From the NCBI RefSeq assembly GCF_014217805.1, contig NZ_CP055156.1, positions 5,462,585 through 5,526,584 on the forward strand: a stretch of DNA of 64,000 bases. The letters are read 5' to 3'. The first letter of the stretch is position 1. Each line of letters starts with the position of its first letter. The notes below the pieces were generated by a model. It made no database searches. It saw nothing but the letters and a program-made list of their open reading frames with translations, and was not told the DNA's origin. This document shows positions 34,320 through 43,653 of this stretch, piece by piece. This DNA comes from Adhaeribacter swui (lineage in GTDB: Bacteria > Bacteroidota > Bacteroidia > Cytophagales > Hymenobacteraceae). A program made the position numbers and the translations under genes.

Positions 34320-35441
34320 TTACGCTTTTAACTCCACCTTCTTACCGGTTTTAGCGGCCAGGAAAATAGCGTCGATGATTTTTAAGTCGCGCAAACCTTC
34401 TTCCCCATCCACGGGCACCTCGGGTTGTTTGTTATCAAAAATAATAGCGGCCATTTCGTCCATTTGAACGGTTTGGTGGGTATTGTGCGGTTGTTCCAGT
34501 TCGCCTTTGTGCGTGCGCCCTTTAATAGGACCGTAACCCGTAGAAGGCTGCATTTCGGCAAAACCTTTTTCGCCGTTCAGGAAGAATTTATCCAGGTTGT
34601 TCATGCTGTACGTGGATAAGCAAGAAGCCACCGCCCCGCTCGGGAAGCCCATCTGAAACTGAATGGTTTCGTCGACGCCTTCTTTAAATTTAACCGGGTC
34701 GGTTTTGGTTTCCTGGGCCGTTACCCACACCGGCTCCTCACCTACCATGTAGCGGGCTCCGTTTATCGAGTAAATGCCAATATCCATCATAGAACCGCCG
34801 CCGGCCAATTCTTTGTTTAAGCGCCACTGGGTCGGGTCGCCAATAGTAAAGCCCGATAACCCCTGGAAAAACTTAATTTTTCCAAATTCGCCGGCTTTGC
34901 GCATCCGGACAACCTCTAACGTTTTCGGTTCGAAGTGCATGCGGTACCCCACCAGTAATTTTACGTTCGCGGCTTTGCAGGCATCAATCATTTGTTGGCC
35001 TTCCTGGGCGTTTAGGGCCATGGGCTTCTCGCAGATGGCGTGTTTGCCGGCTTTAGCTACCCGGATTACCTGTTCGCGGTGCAAGGAGTTCGGGGTAATC
35101 ACGTACACCGCATCAATGTCTTTGTTGTTCTTAATTTTGTCTAAATCGGCGTAGCTGTAGCAGTTTTTCGCCGGAATGTTGTATTTGGTTTGCCATTCTT
35201 TCAATTTCGACGGCGTACCGCTAATGGCACCCACCAATTTAGCTCTTTTGCAGGATTGCATGGCATCGGCTACCCGGGTACCATAACTGCCCAAACCACA
35301 AATAGCTACCCGCAACACTTTGCCCTGGTAAGGCTCCGGATCTGCTTCGGATAAGTTAATGGGCTGCAGATTGCCAGGTATTAAAGGTAAGGTAAAAGCT
35401 GATAGCGTTAGTTTTTGCAAGAAATCACGACGAGAATTCAT
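34320..35441 (-). CDS. Tat-exported Gfo/Idh/MocA family oxidoreductase
   Basis: The start is set at ATG 35441, giving MNSRRDFLQKLTLSAF, a canonical Tat signal as in glucose-fructose oxidoreductase. The longer frame to 35498 has no support. An N-terminal Rossmann fold follows (VAICGLGSYGTRVADAM), with the hallmark AICEKPMAL (EKP motif), then VGYRMHFEP and GGSMMDIGIYSINGARY in the substrate domain. The enzyme should oxidise or isomerise a sugar with a tightly bound NAD(P) in the periplasm. It is a single gene with no operon partner; the sugar is unknown. Confidence 0.93.
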   Translation of the reverse strand: MNSRRDFLQKLTLSAFTLPLIPGNLQPINLSEADPEPYQGKVLRVAICGLGSYGTRVADAMQSCKRAKLVGAISGTPSKLKEWQTKYNIPAKNCYSYADLDKIKNNKDIDAVYVITPNSLHREQVIRVAKAGKHAICEKPMALNAQEGQQMIDACKAANVKLLVGYRMHFEPKTLEVVRMRKAGEFGKIKFFQGLSGFTIGDPTQWRLNKELAGGGSMMDIGIYSINGARYMVGEEPVWVTAQETKTDPVKFKEGVDETIQFQMGFPSGAVASCLSTYSMNNLDKFFLNGEKGFAEMQPSTGYGPIKGRTHKGELEQPHNTHQTVQMDEMAAIIFDNKQPEVPVDGEEGLRDLKIIDAIFLAAKTGKKVELKA

Positions 35442-36156
35442 AGTGTCTGTTTTAGGTTTAAAAGAAAGCAGTGCTAAATATAGACAAAGAATAAACAAAA
35501 GGCAGTGTAAAAATCAAGGAAGCTATGGTAGAATAACGTAACAGGCTAGATTAATCCACTACAAGGTTGTTCTGCAAATGCTGCTAAATACAGTAAGAAA
35601 CTAGTACCAATACGGCTCATCATGAAAGACTTAAATAGGTACCCGGATTTATAATCCTATTTTAAGGTTTACCCAAGTTCTCTCTTTTGCTTGCAATGGA
35701 ACAAAAAGCAACGGCTTTTAAGTAATTTTTAAAATTTCTTACATTGTTGGTCTTCCATTTGCAAGGCACCAAACTAAAACTATCTTTACACTCCAGCCTT
35801 TTTACTTTTCTAAATGCTAAACAAAAGTCTCTTTCGGAAAGGGATATCTGCACCAAATTCATTACTCCGGCTCTGGCAAAAGCAGGTTGGGACCTTCAAC
35901 GGCAAATCTAGGAAGAATACATTCGTGTTACTTATTGTTTGGCTTCTAACCGGTTGGAATTATGATAAATTAAAAAAATGCGTGTTTATTCGCGCAGTAA
36001 AATTTTAAAAAATTAAATTTCAGGTTGCATTCGCCAGCTTCTATCAAGTATTTTTTAAATCTCAGCGTAATACAAGTTATCAAACCGCCAAAGCTGGAAT
36101 TCCTTAGCTGGCCCTACTTCAAATACGCCGAAATTTAAAAAATTACTTACGGTAAA
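35442..36156. other. 715-bp intergenic region with a restriction-gene relic
   Basis: Apart from the hsdR relic (35814-35935) and A/T palindromes (near 35726, 36000 and 36132), nothing is recognisable. Confidence 0.6.
35814..35935 (+). pseudogene. hsdR: N-terminal relic of type I restriction subunit HsdR
   Basis: In the frame beginning at 35819 the sequence reads KQKSLSERDICTKFITP followed by ALAKAGWDLQRQI, a stop codon at 35909 and then EEYIRVTY. SLSERDICTKFI...AGWD..QIREE is the opening of EcoEI-type HsdR proteins as I recall them. An ATG sits at 35814 but in another frame, so a one-base deletion just after the start plus a nonsense change inactivated it. A promoter-like TATCTTTA lies at 35781-35788. 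Nothing of the helicase part or of hsdM/hsdS remains nearby. Confidence 0.72.
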
Positions 36157-37149
36157 TTATTCGGCCAGCATTAGTGCTTCGGATTGGGCTACTTCCTCCA
36201 GAATCTGGTAAACTTCTTCCGGCGACTCAGTTTGCACCAGCCGCATCCGGAACGGTTTAAAGTTAGGTAAGCCTTTAAAATAGTTAGCGTAGTGACGGCG
36301 CATTTCAAAAATACCTTGCCGGTCGCCTTTCCATTCTAAAGAGCGGGTAAAGTGCAGCTTGCAGTTCTCTATTCGTTCTTCTAAAATGGGCGGGGCCAGC
36401 ATTTCGCCGGTTTTCAGGTAATGTTTAATTTCCCTAAAAATCCAAGGGTAACCAATGGCAGCTCGGCCAATCATCACACCATCTACGCCAAAGCGGTTTT
36501 TATACTCTAAAGCTTTTTGCGGCGTATCAATGTCGCCGTTGCCAAAAATCGGAATTGTAATGCGGGGATTATTTTTCACTTCGGCAATTAAGCGCCAATC
36601 AGCTTCGCCTTTGTACATCTGCACGCGGGTGCGGCCATGGATGGACAAAGCCTGAATGCCAATATCTTGTAACCGCTCAGCCACTTCGGTAACGTTTTTC
36701 GTGGATTCGTCCCAGCCCAAACGGGTTTTAACGGTTACGGGCAAAGTGGTGGCTTTTACGATAGCTTCGGTCATTTGCACCATTTTGGGAACATCGCGCA
36801 GTAAGGCGGCTCCGGCACCCCGGCAAGCTACGTTTTTAACCGGACAACCGTAATTAATATCAATTAAATCCGGACCCGCTGCCGCCGAAATTACCGCCGA
36901 TTCGCGCATGGACTCAATGTCGCTGCCAAAAATTTGAATGCCGATGGGGCGTTCGTAATCAAACACATCCAGTTTTTGCCGGCTCTTGGCAGCCGCCCGA
37001 ATCAAGCCTTCCGACGAGATAAATTCCGTGTACATCAGGTCGGCACCGTTGGCTTTGCAAACTGCCCGGAACGGTGGGTCACTCACATCCTCCATAGGCG
37101 CGAGTAATAAGGGAAAATCCGGGAGCGTAATGTTTCCTATCTTTACCAA
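36157..37149 (-). CDS. dusB: tRNA-dihydrouridine synthase
   Basis: A flavoprotein that reduces uridine to dihydrouridine in tRNA. The TIM-barrel motifs are clear: LLLAPMEDVSDPPFR at the start, TEFISSEGL, IQIFGSDIESM, and DINYGCPVKNV with the catalytic cysteine. VKTRLGWD, ALSIHGRTRVQMYKGEADW and FGNGDIDTPQKA follow. The 330 residues and the NIFR3-like C-terminal helical domain fit DusB. It is divergent from a CPBP protease gene with only 58 bp between the starts. Confidence 0.95.
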   Translation of the reverse strand: MVKIGNITLPDFPLLLAPMEDVSDPPFRAVCKANGADLMYTEFISSEGLIRAAAKSRQKLDVFDYERPIGIQIFGSDIESMRESAVISAAAGPDLIDINYGCPVKNVACRGAGAALLRDVPKMVQMTEAIVKATTLPVTVKTRLGWDESTKNVTEVAERLQDIGIQALSIHGRTRVQMYKGEADWRLIAEVKNNPRITIPIFGNGDIDTPQKALEYKNRFGVDGVMIGRAAIGYPWIFREIKHYLKTGEMLAPPILEERIENCKLHFTRSLEWKGDRQGIFEMRRHYANYFKGLPNFKPFRMRLVQTESPEEVYQILEEVAQSEALMLAE

Positions 37150-37207
37150 AGAATCAGATTATTTAAAATTTCGCGTAAATTTACCATTTCTAAACCTAAT
37201 TTCCGCT

Positions 37208-38152
37208 ATGAAAGGTTTCATTTCGAAAGACCTCCACCCAATTACCGCTATTCTCCTTTCCTTATTCTTTATGGTCGGAGGTTTTTTCGTCGGCATGTTT
37301 GTAGCCTTTGTGGTGATCAACCTTTTTTTAAATTTTGGCGTGACGGAGGTTTTGCGCTTAATGCAGAACCCCGGATTAGAACCCAACGGTAAAATTGCCA
37401 TTAATTTGTTTCAGGGCATTACCCATTTATGCGCCTTTACGTTGGGTCCATTATATTTTTTACTCAGCAGCGGCCAATCTGCCGGCACTTATTTGTCGCC
37501 GCAGAAGTACGTACCCCTGGGCTTAGGCATTTTAAGCGCCTTGCTGATTTTGTTTATCATGCCCGCTAACTCCTGGATTATTAACTGGAACGCCAACCTG
37601 CAATTTCCGGAAGCCTTAAAAGCTTTTGAAACCTGGGCCAAGACCAAAGAAGATACTTTAAAAGTATTAACGCAGGAATTAACCGTTTTCGATAATATGG
37701 GTCAGTTTTGGTTGGGCATGTTTGTGTTTGGTTTAATACCGGCCATCGGCGAAGAAATTGTTTTTCGGGGTATTCTGCAGCGCAACTTAGTAATAAGCTT
37801 ACGGAATGCGCACGTGGCCATTTGGTTGGCGGCATTTATTTTTGGGGCCATTCACATGCAATTTTATGGCTTTGTACCGCGTATGTTGCTGGGCGTTATT
37901 CTGGGGTACTTGTATTTCTGGTCGGGCAATATTTGGGTACCAATAGCGGGGCATTTCATGAACAACGGGTTTATTGTATTAACCTTGTACCTGCAACAAC
38001 AAAAAATGATTAACTACGAGGTAGACTCTACGGCCGTGATGCCCTGGACCAGTATCTTATTTTCGGTAGTTATCAGTGTTTTAACTTTGCTTTATTTGCA
38101 ACGTGGTTTTAAAAACAGTGCTCCTGCTGCTTCCAAGATCACTTCTGTTTAA
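37208..38152 (+). CDS. CPBP family intramembrane glutamic protease (CAAX-protease-like)
   Basis: This is a polytopic membrane protein of 314 residues from ATG 37208; the frame stays open far upstream, but that part overlaps dusB on the other strand. Motif 1 is EEIVFRG (glutamic acids and arginine), motif 2 is FGAIHMQF with the histidine, and motif 3 is AGHFMNN. These define the CPBP/Rce1-like fold. About seven hydrophobic segments can be seen. Family members process peptides or act in bacteriocin immunity; the bacterial role is usually unknown. The next gene is cdsA. Confidence 0.92.
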   Translation: MKGFISKDLHPITAILLSLFFMVGGFFVGMFVAFVVINLFLNFGVTEVLRLMQNPGLEPNGKIAINLFQGITHLCAFTLGPLYFLLSSGQSAGTYLSPQKYVPLGLGILSALLILFIMPANSWIINWNANLQFPEALKAFETWAKTKEDTLKVLTQELTVFDNMGQFWLGMFVFGLIPAIGEEIVFRGILQRNLVISLRNAHVAIWLAAFIFGAIHMQFYGFVPRMLLGVILGYLYFWSGNIWVPIAGHFMNNGFIVLTLYLQQQKMINYEVDSTAVMPWTSILFSVVISVLTLLYLQRGFKNSAPAASKITSV

Positions 38153-38385
38153 TTTTTTGAGGGCTAAGGTTCTATCTTTTTTTGTTGACTTTCCTCAGAA
38201 ATTAAATTTTTAAAAAATTTATTACTCCTTCTTCTTTTGGCTAAAGTAAAAACCTGCAGCAACAATTTTCTACAATAATTTAACCGTTCGGCTACTTTAT
38301 TGTCGTTAACTTCTTTTTATCTTGCCACCTGCAACTTAAAATGGGTACCTGGCTGTATAATGCGGGTACCACTTGGATCTTGAAC

Positions 38386-39222
38386 ATGCCCGAAGAAACC
38401 TCTGGTAAAAAGCAGTTAAATAATTTTCAGCAACGCGTATTGGTGGGTATTGCCGGTGGCGCCCTGTTTATTGGTGGCATTTACTGGAGCCAATGGACTT
38501 TTGCCGTCTTGTTTTTGGCTTTAACCTTATTGGGCATCCGGGAATTTTACCAACTTTTAAGTTTACGCGGGTTTTCGCCGAATTACAATGCCGGCATTGT
38601 GCTGGGCTGCGCCTTGTTTATTTTGGTGTTTCTATTACAATTAAACCTGGTTTCGCTAAGCGCTTTGTATGCCTTGCCGCCCATCTTGTTTTTTGTTTTT
38701 ATCTCGGAACTGTTCCGTAAAAAAGAACAGCCTTTCGTAAACATTGCGCTTACGTTGCTGGGTATGCTCTACGTGGGCGGTTCGTTTAGTATGCTGCCGA
38801 TCCTGGGTTTTTTAAATGGCCAGTATAGTTGGCAGGTAATTATGGGCACCCTGCTCCTTATCTGGACTTCCGATTCCGGGGCTTATTTTGCCGGTAAAAC
38901 TTTTGGCCGGCACAAACTTTTTCCGCGTATTTCGCCGGGCAAAACCTGGGAAGGCTGGATAGGTGGCGCCGTATTTTCGCTGGCAGTGGGTTACGTTTTA
39001 TCTATGTACCTGCTAGATTTAGCTTTACCTTACTGGTTGGGTATTGCTTTAATCGTATCGATTTTTGGCGTTTTGGGCGATTTAATTGAGTCGCTGTTAA
39101 AGCGCAGTTTACAGGTAAAAGACTCCGGCACCATTATTCCAGGGCACGGGGGCATTCTGGACCGTTTTGATAGTTTGTTGCTGGTAGTACCGTTTATTGT
39201 GGCTTTTTTAAAGCTTTTTTAA
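38386..39222 (+). CDS. cdsA: Phosphatidate cytidylyltransferase
   Basis: It makes CDP-diacylglycerol from phosphatidic acid and CTP in the inner membrane. About eight membrane helices are visible, followed by the family signature region SPGKTWEGWIGG and the C-terminal block KRSLQVKDSGTIIPGHGG with ILDRFDSLL. The start at 38386 (MPEETSGKK) fits the family length better; an in-frame ATG at 38341 would add 15 residues. It precedes psd by 220 bp, and both belong to phosphatidylethanolamine synthesis. Confidence 0.95.
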   Translation: MPEETSGKKQLNNFQQRVLVGIAGGALFIGGIYWSQWTFAVLFLALTLLGIREFYQLLSLRGFSPNYNAGIVLGCALFILVFLLQLNLVSLSALYALPPILFFVFISELFRKKEQPFVNIALTLLGMLYVGGSFSMLPILGFLNGQYSWQVIMGTLLLIWTSDSGAYFAGKTFGRHKLFPRISPGKTWEGWIGGAVFSLAVGYVLSMYLLDLALPYWLGIALIVSIFGVLGDLIESLLKRSLQVKDSGTIIPGHGGILDRFDSLLLVVPFIVAFLKLF

Positions 39223-39442
39223 ATTTTACAATTTTAACTTTACTATAAATTTATAAAATCGTAAGGCTACGCGGCGTTTTGCTGCGTATAATCACCTCAA
39301 CGGTAAAGCAGTAGGGTAGCAAACCTAACAAAATTACATTTACCGTTACGCAATTGCTGGTTTTGGCTCCGGCTCTTTTATGCCCTAACAGGTAAACGGA
39401 TCAGCAATTATTTACTATTATTGCAGCTTAAACTATTTTTAC

Positions 39443-40123
39443 ATGAAGATTCACAAAGAAGGACGTAAAATTTTACTTTTTACCTTTCTCGGATTACTTA
39501 TAGTGAACCTGCTTTTATTCCGGTTTAATGCCCCTTACGAAACTTTCAATAAAATTTTCCTGGTAATCTCGGTTATTGCATTTTTGCTTTTGCTGCAGTT
39601 TTTTCGGAGCCCTTTTCGTAATTTAATTACCCACGAAGATTTAATTATTGCGCCCGCCGATGGCAAGGTAGTGGTGATTGAAGACGTGCACGAACCCGAA
39701 TTTTTTAAAGATACCCGTAAGCAGATTTCTATTTTTATGTCACCGATTAACGTGCACATCACTCGTAATCCGGTGTCGGGGGTTGTAAAATATTTTAAAT
39801 ACCATCCGGGCAATTACCTGGTGGCCTGGCACCCTAAATCGAGTACCAAAAACGAGCGCACTACGGTAGTAGTAACCGCCGATGCTGGCCCCGATATTTT
39901 ATTCCGGCAAATTGCCGGCGCCATGGCCCGCCGCATTGTGTGGTACGTAACCGAAGGCGACGAAGTAAACCAAGGTGAAGAGTTTGGGTTTATTAAATTT
40001 GGCTCCCGCGTAGATATTTTTGTACCCACCAATGCCGATGTTAAAGTAAGCATCGGTGAAAAAACCAAAGGCGGCCAAACGGTAATCGCCCAATTAAAAA
40101 CCGAAGGTTCGTTTTTTGGGTAA
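39443..40123 (+). CDS. psd: Phosphatidylserine decarboxylase
   Basis: It converts phosphatidylserine to phosphatidylethanolamine. This is the short 226-residue class. There are two N-terminal hydrophobic segments, then APADGKVVVIE, FMSPINVHITRNP, the central NERTTVVV region, and near the C-terminus the self-cleavage site FGSRVDIF, where the serine becomes the pyruvoyl cofactor. A phosphatidylserine synthase gene, needed for the pathway, is not in the window. A terminator follows 27 bp downstream. Confidence 0.95.
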   Translation: MKIHKEGRKILLFTFLGLLIVNLLLFRFNAPYETFNKIFLVISVIAFLLLLQFFRSPFRNLITHEDLIIAPADGKVVVIEDVHEPEFFKDTRKQISIFMSPINVHITRNPVSGVVKYFKYHPGNYLVAWHPKSSTKNERTTVVVTADAGPDILFRQIAGAMARRIVWYVTEGDEVNQGEEFGFIKFGSRVDIFVPTNADVKVSIGEKTKGGQTVIAQLKTEGSFFG

Positions 40124-40149
40124 CAATGTTTTAAGTAGTTTCTTTAACG

Positions 40150-40193
40150 AAATAACCCTGATAAATTTTAAAAATTTACCAGGGTTATTTTTT
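40150..40193 (+). terminator. Terminator after psd
   Basis: Stem AAATAACCCTG (40150-40160) with CAGGGTTATTT (40180-40190), then more T. The loop contains one of the A/T palindromes, which could extend the stem. Confidence 0.88.
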
Positions 40194-40330
40194 GCTAATG
40201 CTATTACTTCGCCCTGGGTGGTTTCCGCAGTAACAAGCACCAATCCAGGAAAAAGCTTCTCTTATAATTTTTATTCAGGCGTTTACAACAGGTATCTACA
40301 AATTAGATTTCTTAAAAAAACCGGGCAAAT

Positions 40331-40813
40331 TTAAAACCAGGTACTCATCAAAACCGCCAATCGCTCTAAGTAAACTTGGTCTGTTTCGTCAAAATCATTC
40401 AACTGATCGCTGTCTACGTCGAGTACCATAACTACTTCGTTGTTTTTAAATACGGGTACCACAATTTCGGATTTGGAATCGGAACTGCAGGCAATATGGC
40501 CCGGGAAAGCCTCTACATCGGGTACCACAATGATTTCGCGGCGGGAGTAGCAGGCACCGCAAACGCCTTTGTTAAACGCTATACGCGTACAAGCCACTGG
40601 CCCTTGGAACGGTCCCAGTACTAATTCACCATCTTTCACCAGGTAAGTGCCCACCCAGAAATGATTTAAGCCATATTTTAAGGCAGCCATTACATTAGCA
40701 AGATTGGCAATTAAATCGGTTTCGCCGGTTACTAAAGCTTCTATTTGAGGTAATAAGGTTTCGTACTTTTCTGCTTTTGTTAAGTTCTGATCAACAACTA
40801 CACTTTCAGCCAT
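40331..40813 (-). CDS. msrC: GAF-domain free methionine-(R)-sulfoxide reductase
   Basis: The protein is a single GAF domain of 160 residues. The family's cysteines are visible: GVCGACYS and, after PDVEAFPGHIAC, the catalytic cysteine before SSDSKSEIVVPV. This matches free-methionine-R-sulfoxide reductases (YebR-type), which repair oxidised free methionine in the cytosol. It lies 56 bp downstream of ribD on the same strand and may be co-transcribed with it. Signalling GAF proteins lack this cysteine set, so the enzymatic call is preferred. Confidence 0.9.
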   Translation of the reverse strand: MAESVVVDQNLTKAEKYETLLPQIEALVTGETDLIANLANVMAALKYGLNHFWVGTYLVKDGELVLGPFQGPVACTRIAFNKGVCGACYSRREIIVVPDVEAFPGHIACSSDSKSEIVVPVFKNNEVVMVLDVDSDQLNDFDETDQVYLERLAVLMSTWF

Positions 40814-40869
40814 TTTAAATTATTAAGTAATACGTTATAAGTTATTCGTTTTGCGTCCTACTCGGAACG

Positions 40870-41907
40870 CTACTGGAACTTTCGGTAAATAAACAGTTCA
40901 TCGGCACCGATTGTTGCGGTTTGAAATAATCCGTTTAAAGGCAAGGAGGGCGCTTTTACTCCGGCTTGCAGTTGTTGTGGGCTCCGCAAAATGCGAATTT
41001 CGTCATAAATTTCTGCTTCCAGAAAATATTTGAGTAAAATAGTACCACCTTCTACCAGCACCGATTGTACGTTTCTCCTGGTTAAATCCGAAAGAATTTG
41101 CTCCAATAAATTAGCAGCCGGCGTTATTTTTACATACTCCAAATTCAAATTAGACTCCTGTCGTTCGTAGTTATAAATAAGCGTCGGTTGCGTTTTATCG
41201 AATACGTGTAAGGTGGGGGGCAAACGCAAATCTTTATCCATCACAATCCGGATGGGCGCATTGCCCGACCATTCCCTAACATTTAATTGCGGATTATCGG
41301 CTAAAGCGGTGCGGGTACCCACCATAATGGCTTGTTCCTGGGTGCGCCATTTATGCACTAATTTTTTGGCCAGCAAACCACTAATGGCAGTTGGCTCTCC
41401 GTTAGCCCGGGCAATATAGCCATCGTGGGTTTCAGCCCACTTTAAAACAATATATGGCCTTTTGTGCCGGTGAAAAGTAAAAAACCGTTTGTTTAACTCC
41501 AGCCCTTCTTCCTCTAATAAACCCACGTGTACTTCGCAACCAGCATCTAATAACTTGCGGATACCCCGGCCGGCCACCAACGGGTTAGGGTCGGTGTTGC
41601 AGATAAACAAACTCCGGACGCCATGTGCAATTAAAAAATCGGCGCAAGGTGGCGTTTTCCCGTAATGCGAACAAGGCTCCAGGGTAACGTATACCTTACA
41701 TTGGGGCAGCAAACTTTTATCGGCTACGCTGTTAATGGCATTTACTTCGGCGTGCGGCCCGCCGTACTGTTGGTGCCAACCCTCCCCGATAATTTTACCT
41801 TTATGCGTTACCACGCAACCTACCATGGGATTAGGCCGGGTAGTGTTAGCACCCAAAGCCGCCAGTTCCAGCGCTCGCCGCATGTATAATTCATCTGCCA
41901 ATCTCAT
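40870..41907 (-). CDS. ribD: Bifunctional riboflavin biosynthesis deaminase/reductase RibD
   Basis: Two domains carry out two riboflavin steps. Residues 1-145 are a zinc deaminase with GPHAEVNAI and LEPCSHYGKTPPC supplying the ligands and catalytic glutamate. Residues 150-345 are the reductase (RPYIVLKWAETHDGYIA, VLVEGGTILLKYFL). The length is 345, normal for the fused enzyme. It is divergent from prmC with 155 bp between them, an arrangement shared by relatives as I recall. Confidence 0.96.
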   Translation of the reverse strand: MRLADELYMRRALELAALGANTTRPNPMVGCVVTHKGKIIGEGWHQQYGGPHAEVNAINSVADKSLLPQCKVYVTLEPCSHYGKTPPCADFLIAHGVRSLFICNTDPNPLVAGRGIRKLLDAGCEVHVGLLEEEGLELNKRFFTFHRHKRPYIVLKWAETHDGYIARANGEPTAISGLLAKKLVHKWRTQEQAIMVGTRTALADNPQLNVREWSGNAPIRIVMDKDLRLPPTLHVFDKTQPTLIYNYERQESNLNLEYVKITPAANLLEQILSDLTRRNVQSVLVEGGTILLKYFLEAEIYDEIRILRSPQQLQAGVKAPSLPLNGLFQTATIGADELFIYRKFQ

Positions 41908-42062
41908 TTCAGAAATTTCTATTTTTGTAAATTAGTTATCAGGCCCGAAAGTAAGGAAACACTTGCATTTACTTTTATTAATTAATCGGCAGAATTAAAA
42001 CTACTGGCCAATACAATCTGTTCCTGCAACGGCTCGAACATACACCTTAAAAATTACTTTTT

Positions 42063-42920
42063 TTGAAAAATCTTCAGGATCTACTGCACTATTTAGCCCA
42101 GGAACTTAGCCCGGTGTACGACCTCACCGAAGCCAACAGCTTGGCCTGGTTAATGGTAGAGCACGAGTTAGGCTATACCCGCACGCAAATAAGTTTACGC
42201 AAACAAGAACTTATCCGGCCGGATGTCTGGCAGAAATTTACGCCGTATTTGCAGCGTTTGCTAAACCACGAGCCCTGGCAATATATTACCGGGTACACTT
42301 ATTTCTACGATTTAAAATTAGAAGTAAGCCCGGAGGTATTAATTCCCCGCCCCGAAACCGAAGAACTGGTGCAACTTATCATTCAGGAAAATAAAGCTTT
42401 ACCTGCCTTGCAAATCCTGGATATAGGTACCGGCAGTGGTTGCATTGCTATTGCGTTAAATAAAAATTTACCCCAAGCCACCGTTTCCGGACTAGATGTA
42501 TCGGAGTCCGCTTTAGGTATTGCCCGCCGCAATGCCGAGCGCCTGCAGCAGCCCGTCCGGTGGGTGCAGCACGATATTTTTAAATTACCTTTGCCCTTCG
42601 CCCCCGGTAGTTTAGATGTGATTGTAAGCAACCCGCCCTACGTACAAGAAAGTGAGAAAAACCTAATGCGTAAGAATGTGCTTGATTTTGAACCGCACCT
42701 GGCCTTGTTTGTACCCGACGAAGACGCCCTGAAGTATTACCGGCAAATAACCAAAGTAGCCGAACAATTACTAAAACCGGGTGGTAAGCTTTATTTTGAA
42801 ATTAACGAACAACTTGCGGCAGGTACAGAAAAGCTTTTACAAGAATTAAAATTTACCCAGGTGCACACGCATCCGGACTTGTTTGGGAAAGATCGGTTTA
42901 CCGTGGGTATTAAAATATAG
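42063..42920 (+). CDS. prmC: Release factor glutamine methyltransferase
   Basis: PrmC methylates the GGQ glutamine of peptide release factors. The N-terminal helical domain (about 1-85) is followed by a SAM-binding fold with ILDIGTGSGCIAIAL and the catalytic NPPYVQESE motif. RPETEELV lies before the SAM domain, as is typical. The start is TTG at 42063; no ATG nearby would keep the N-terminal domain. At 285 residues the length is standard. Confidence 0.96.
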   Translation: MKNLQDLLHYLAQELSPVYDLTEANSLAWLMVEHELGYTRTQISLRKQELIRPDVWQKFTPYLQRLLNHEPWQYITGYTYFYDLKLEVSPEVLIPRPETEELVQLIIQENKALPALQILDIGTGSGCIAIALNKNLPQATVSGLDVSESALGIARRNAERLQQPVRWVQHDIFKLPLPFAPGSLDVIVSNPPYVQESEKNLMRKNVLDFEPHLALFVPDEDALKYYRQITKVAEQLLKPGGKLYFEINEQLAAGTEKLLQELKFTQVHTHPDLFGKDRFTVGIKI

Positions 42921-43059
42921 CAACAAGAAATAAATCAATATTATCTAAATAGCATCCCAAAGTAGTACTTATCTTATAAAATTACTTTCCTGAACAATTT
43001 TTTTTAAAAATCTATTGCTTAGCTTTGACCGGAACATCTGATTTGCTTAATAGCTTTGC

Positions 43060-43644
43060 ATGAACGTAGCGGATTCGTACCAGGCCCACTCTACTGCCAT
43101 TATCGCGGATGATTGTTACATTGGGCCGGGCACTAAAATTTGGCATTTTTCTCATATTATGTCGGGTTGCCGCATTGGGGAGCACTGCAACATCGGGCAA
43201 AATGTAGTTATCGCGCCAGAAGTAATTTTGGGTAACCGCGTTAAGGTGCAAAACAATGTTTCGGTATATACCGGGGTTATTTGCGAAGATGATGTTTTTT
43301 TAGGGCCGTCGGTGGTTTTTACTAATATTAAAAATCCGCGTAGCGCCATTAATCGCCGGGATCAGTTTTTAAAAACCCTGGTGAAAAAAGGAGCTACTTT
43401 GGGGGCCAATAGTACCATATTGTGTGGTATTACCATCGGGGAATATGCCTTTATTGGCGCTGGAGCCGTAGTAACCAAATCGGTATTGCCTTATGCGCTG
43501 GTATATGGCAATCCGGCCCGGCAGCACGGTTGGATGAGTGAATACGGCCACCAATTACATTTTAATGACCAGGGGACGGCAACTTGCCCGGAGAGTAAAG
43601 AAACTTACCATTTAATACAAAACAGCGTAATTAAAAGCAGCTAA
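43060..43644 (+). CDS. Left-handed beta-helix acyltransferase (WbpD/WlbB-like N-acetyltransferase)
   Basis: Hexapeptide repeats run from about residue 15 to 150 ([61 protein letters not shown]), forming a left-handed beta-helix trimer. The motif order and the [19 protein letters not shown] ending resemble UDP-2-acetamido-3-amino-2,3-dideoxyglucuronate N-acetyltransferases. That would provide a di-N-acetylated uronic acid donor, but the matching aminotransferase and oxidase are not in the window. It starts the polysaccharide sugar cluster, 9 bp before the dehydrogenase gene. Confidence 0.87.
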   Translation: MNVADSYQAHSTAIIADDCYIGPGTKIWHFSHIMSGCRIGEHCNIGQNVVIAPEVILGNRVKVQNNVSVYTGVICEDDVFLGPSVVFTNIKNPRSAINRRDQFLKTLVKKGATLGANSTILCGITIGEYAFIGAGAVVTKSVLPYALVYGNPARQHGWMSEYGHQLHFNDQGTATCPESKETYHLIQNSVIKSS

Positions 43645-43653
43645 AAATAAAGC

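Noticed and set aside
35814-36008. A 64-codon ORF as a real small gene
   Set aside because: The overlapping frame encodes the HsdR relic, so the ORF from ATG 35814 is a shifted by-product of its decay.
36986-37207. In-frame upstream extension of the CPBP protease gene
   Set aside because: This part overlaps dusB on the other strand and has no membrane or signal features; ATG 37208 gives a normal protein.
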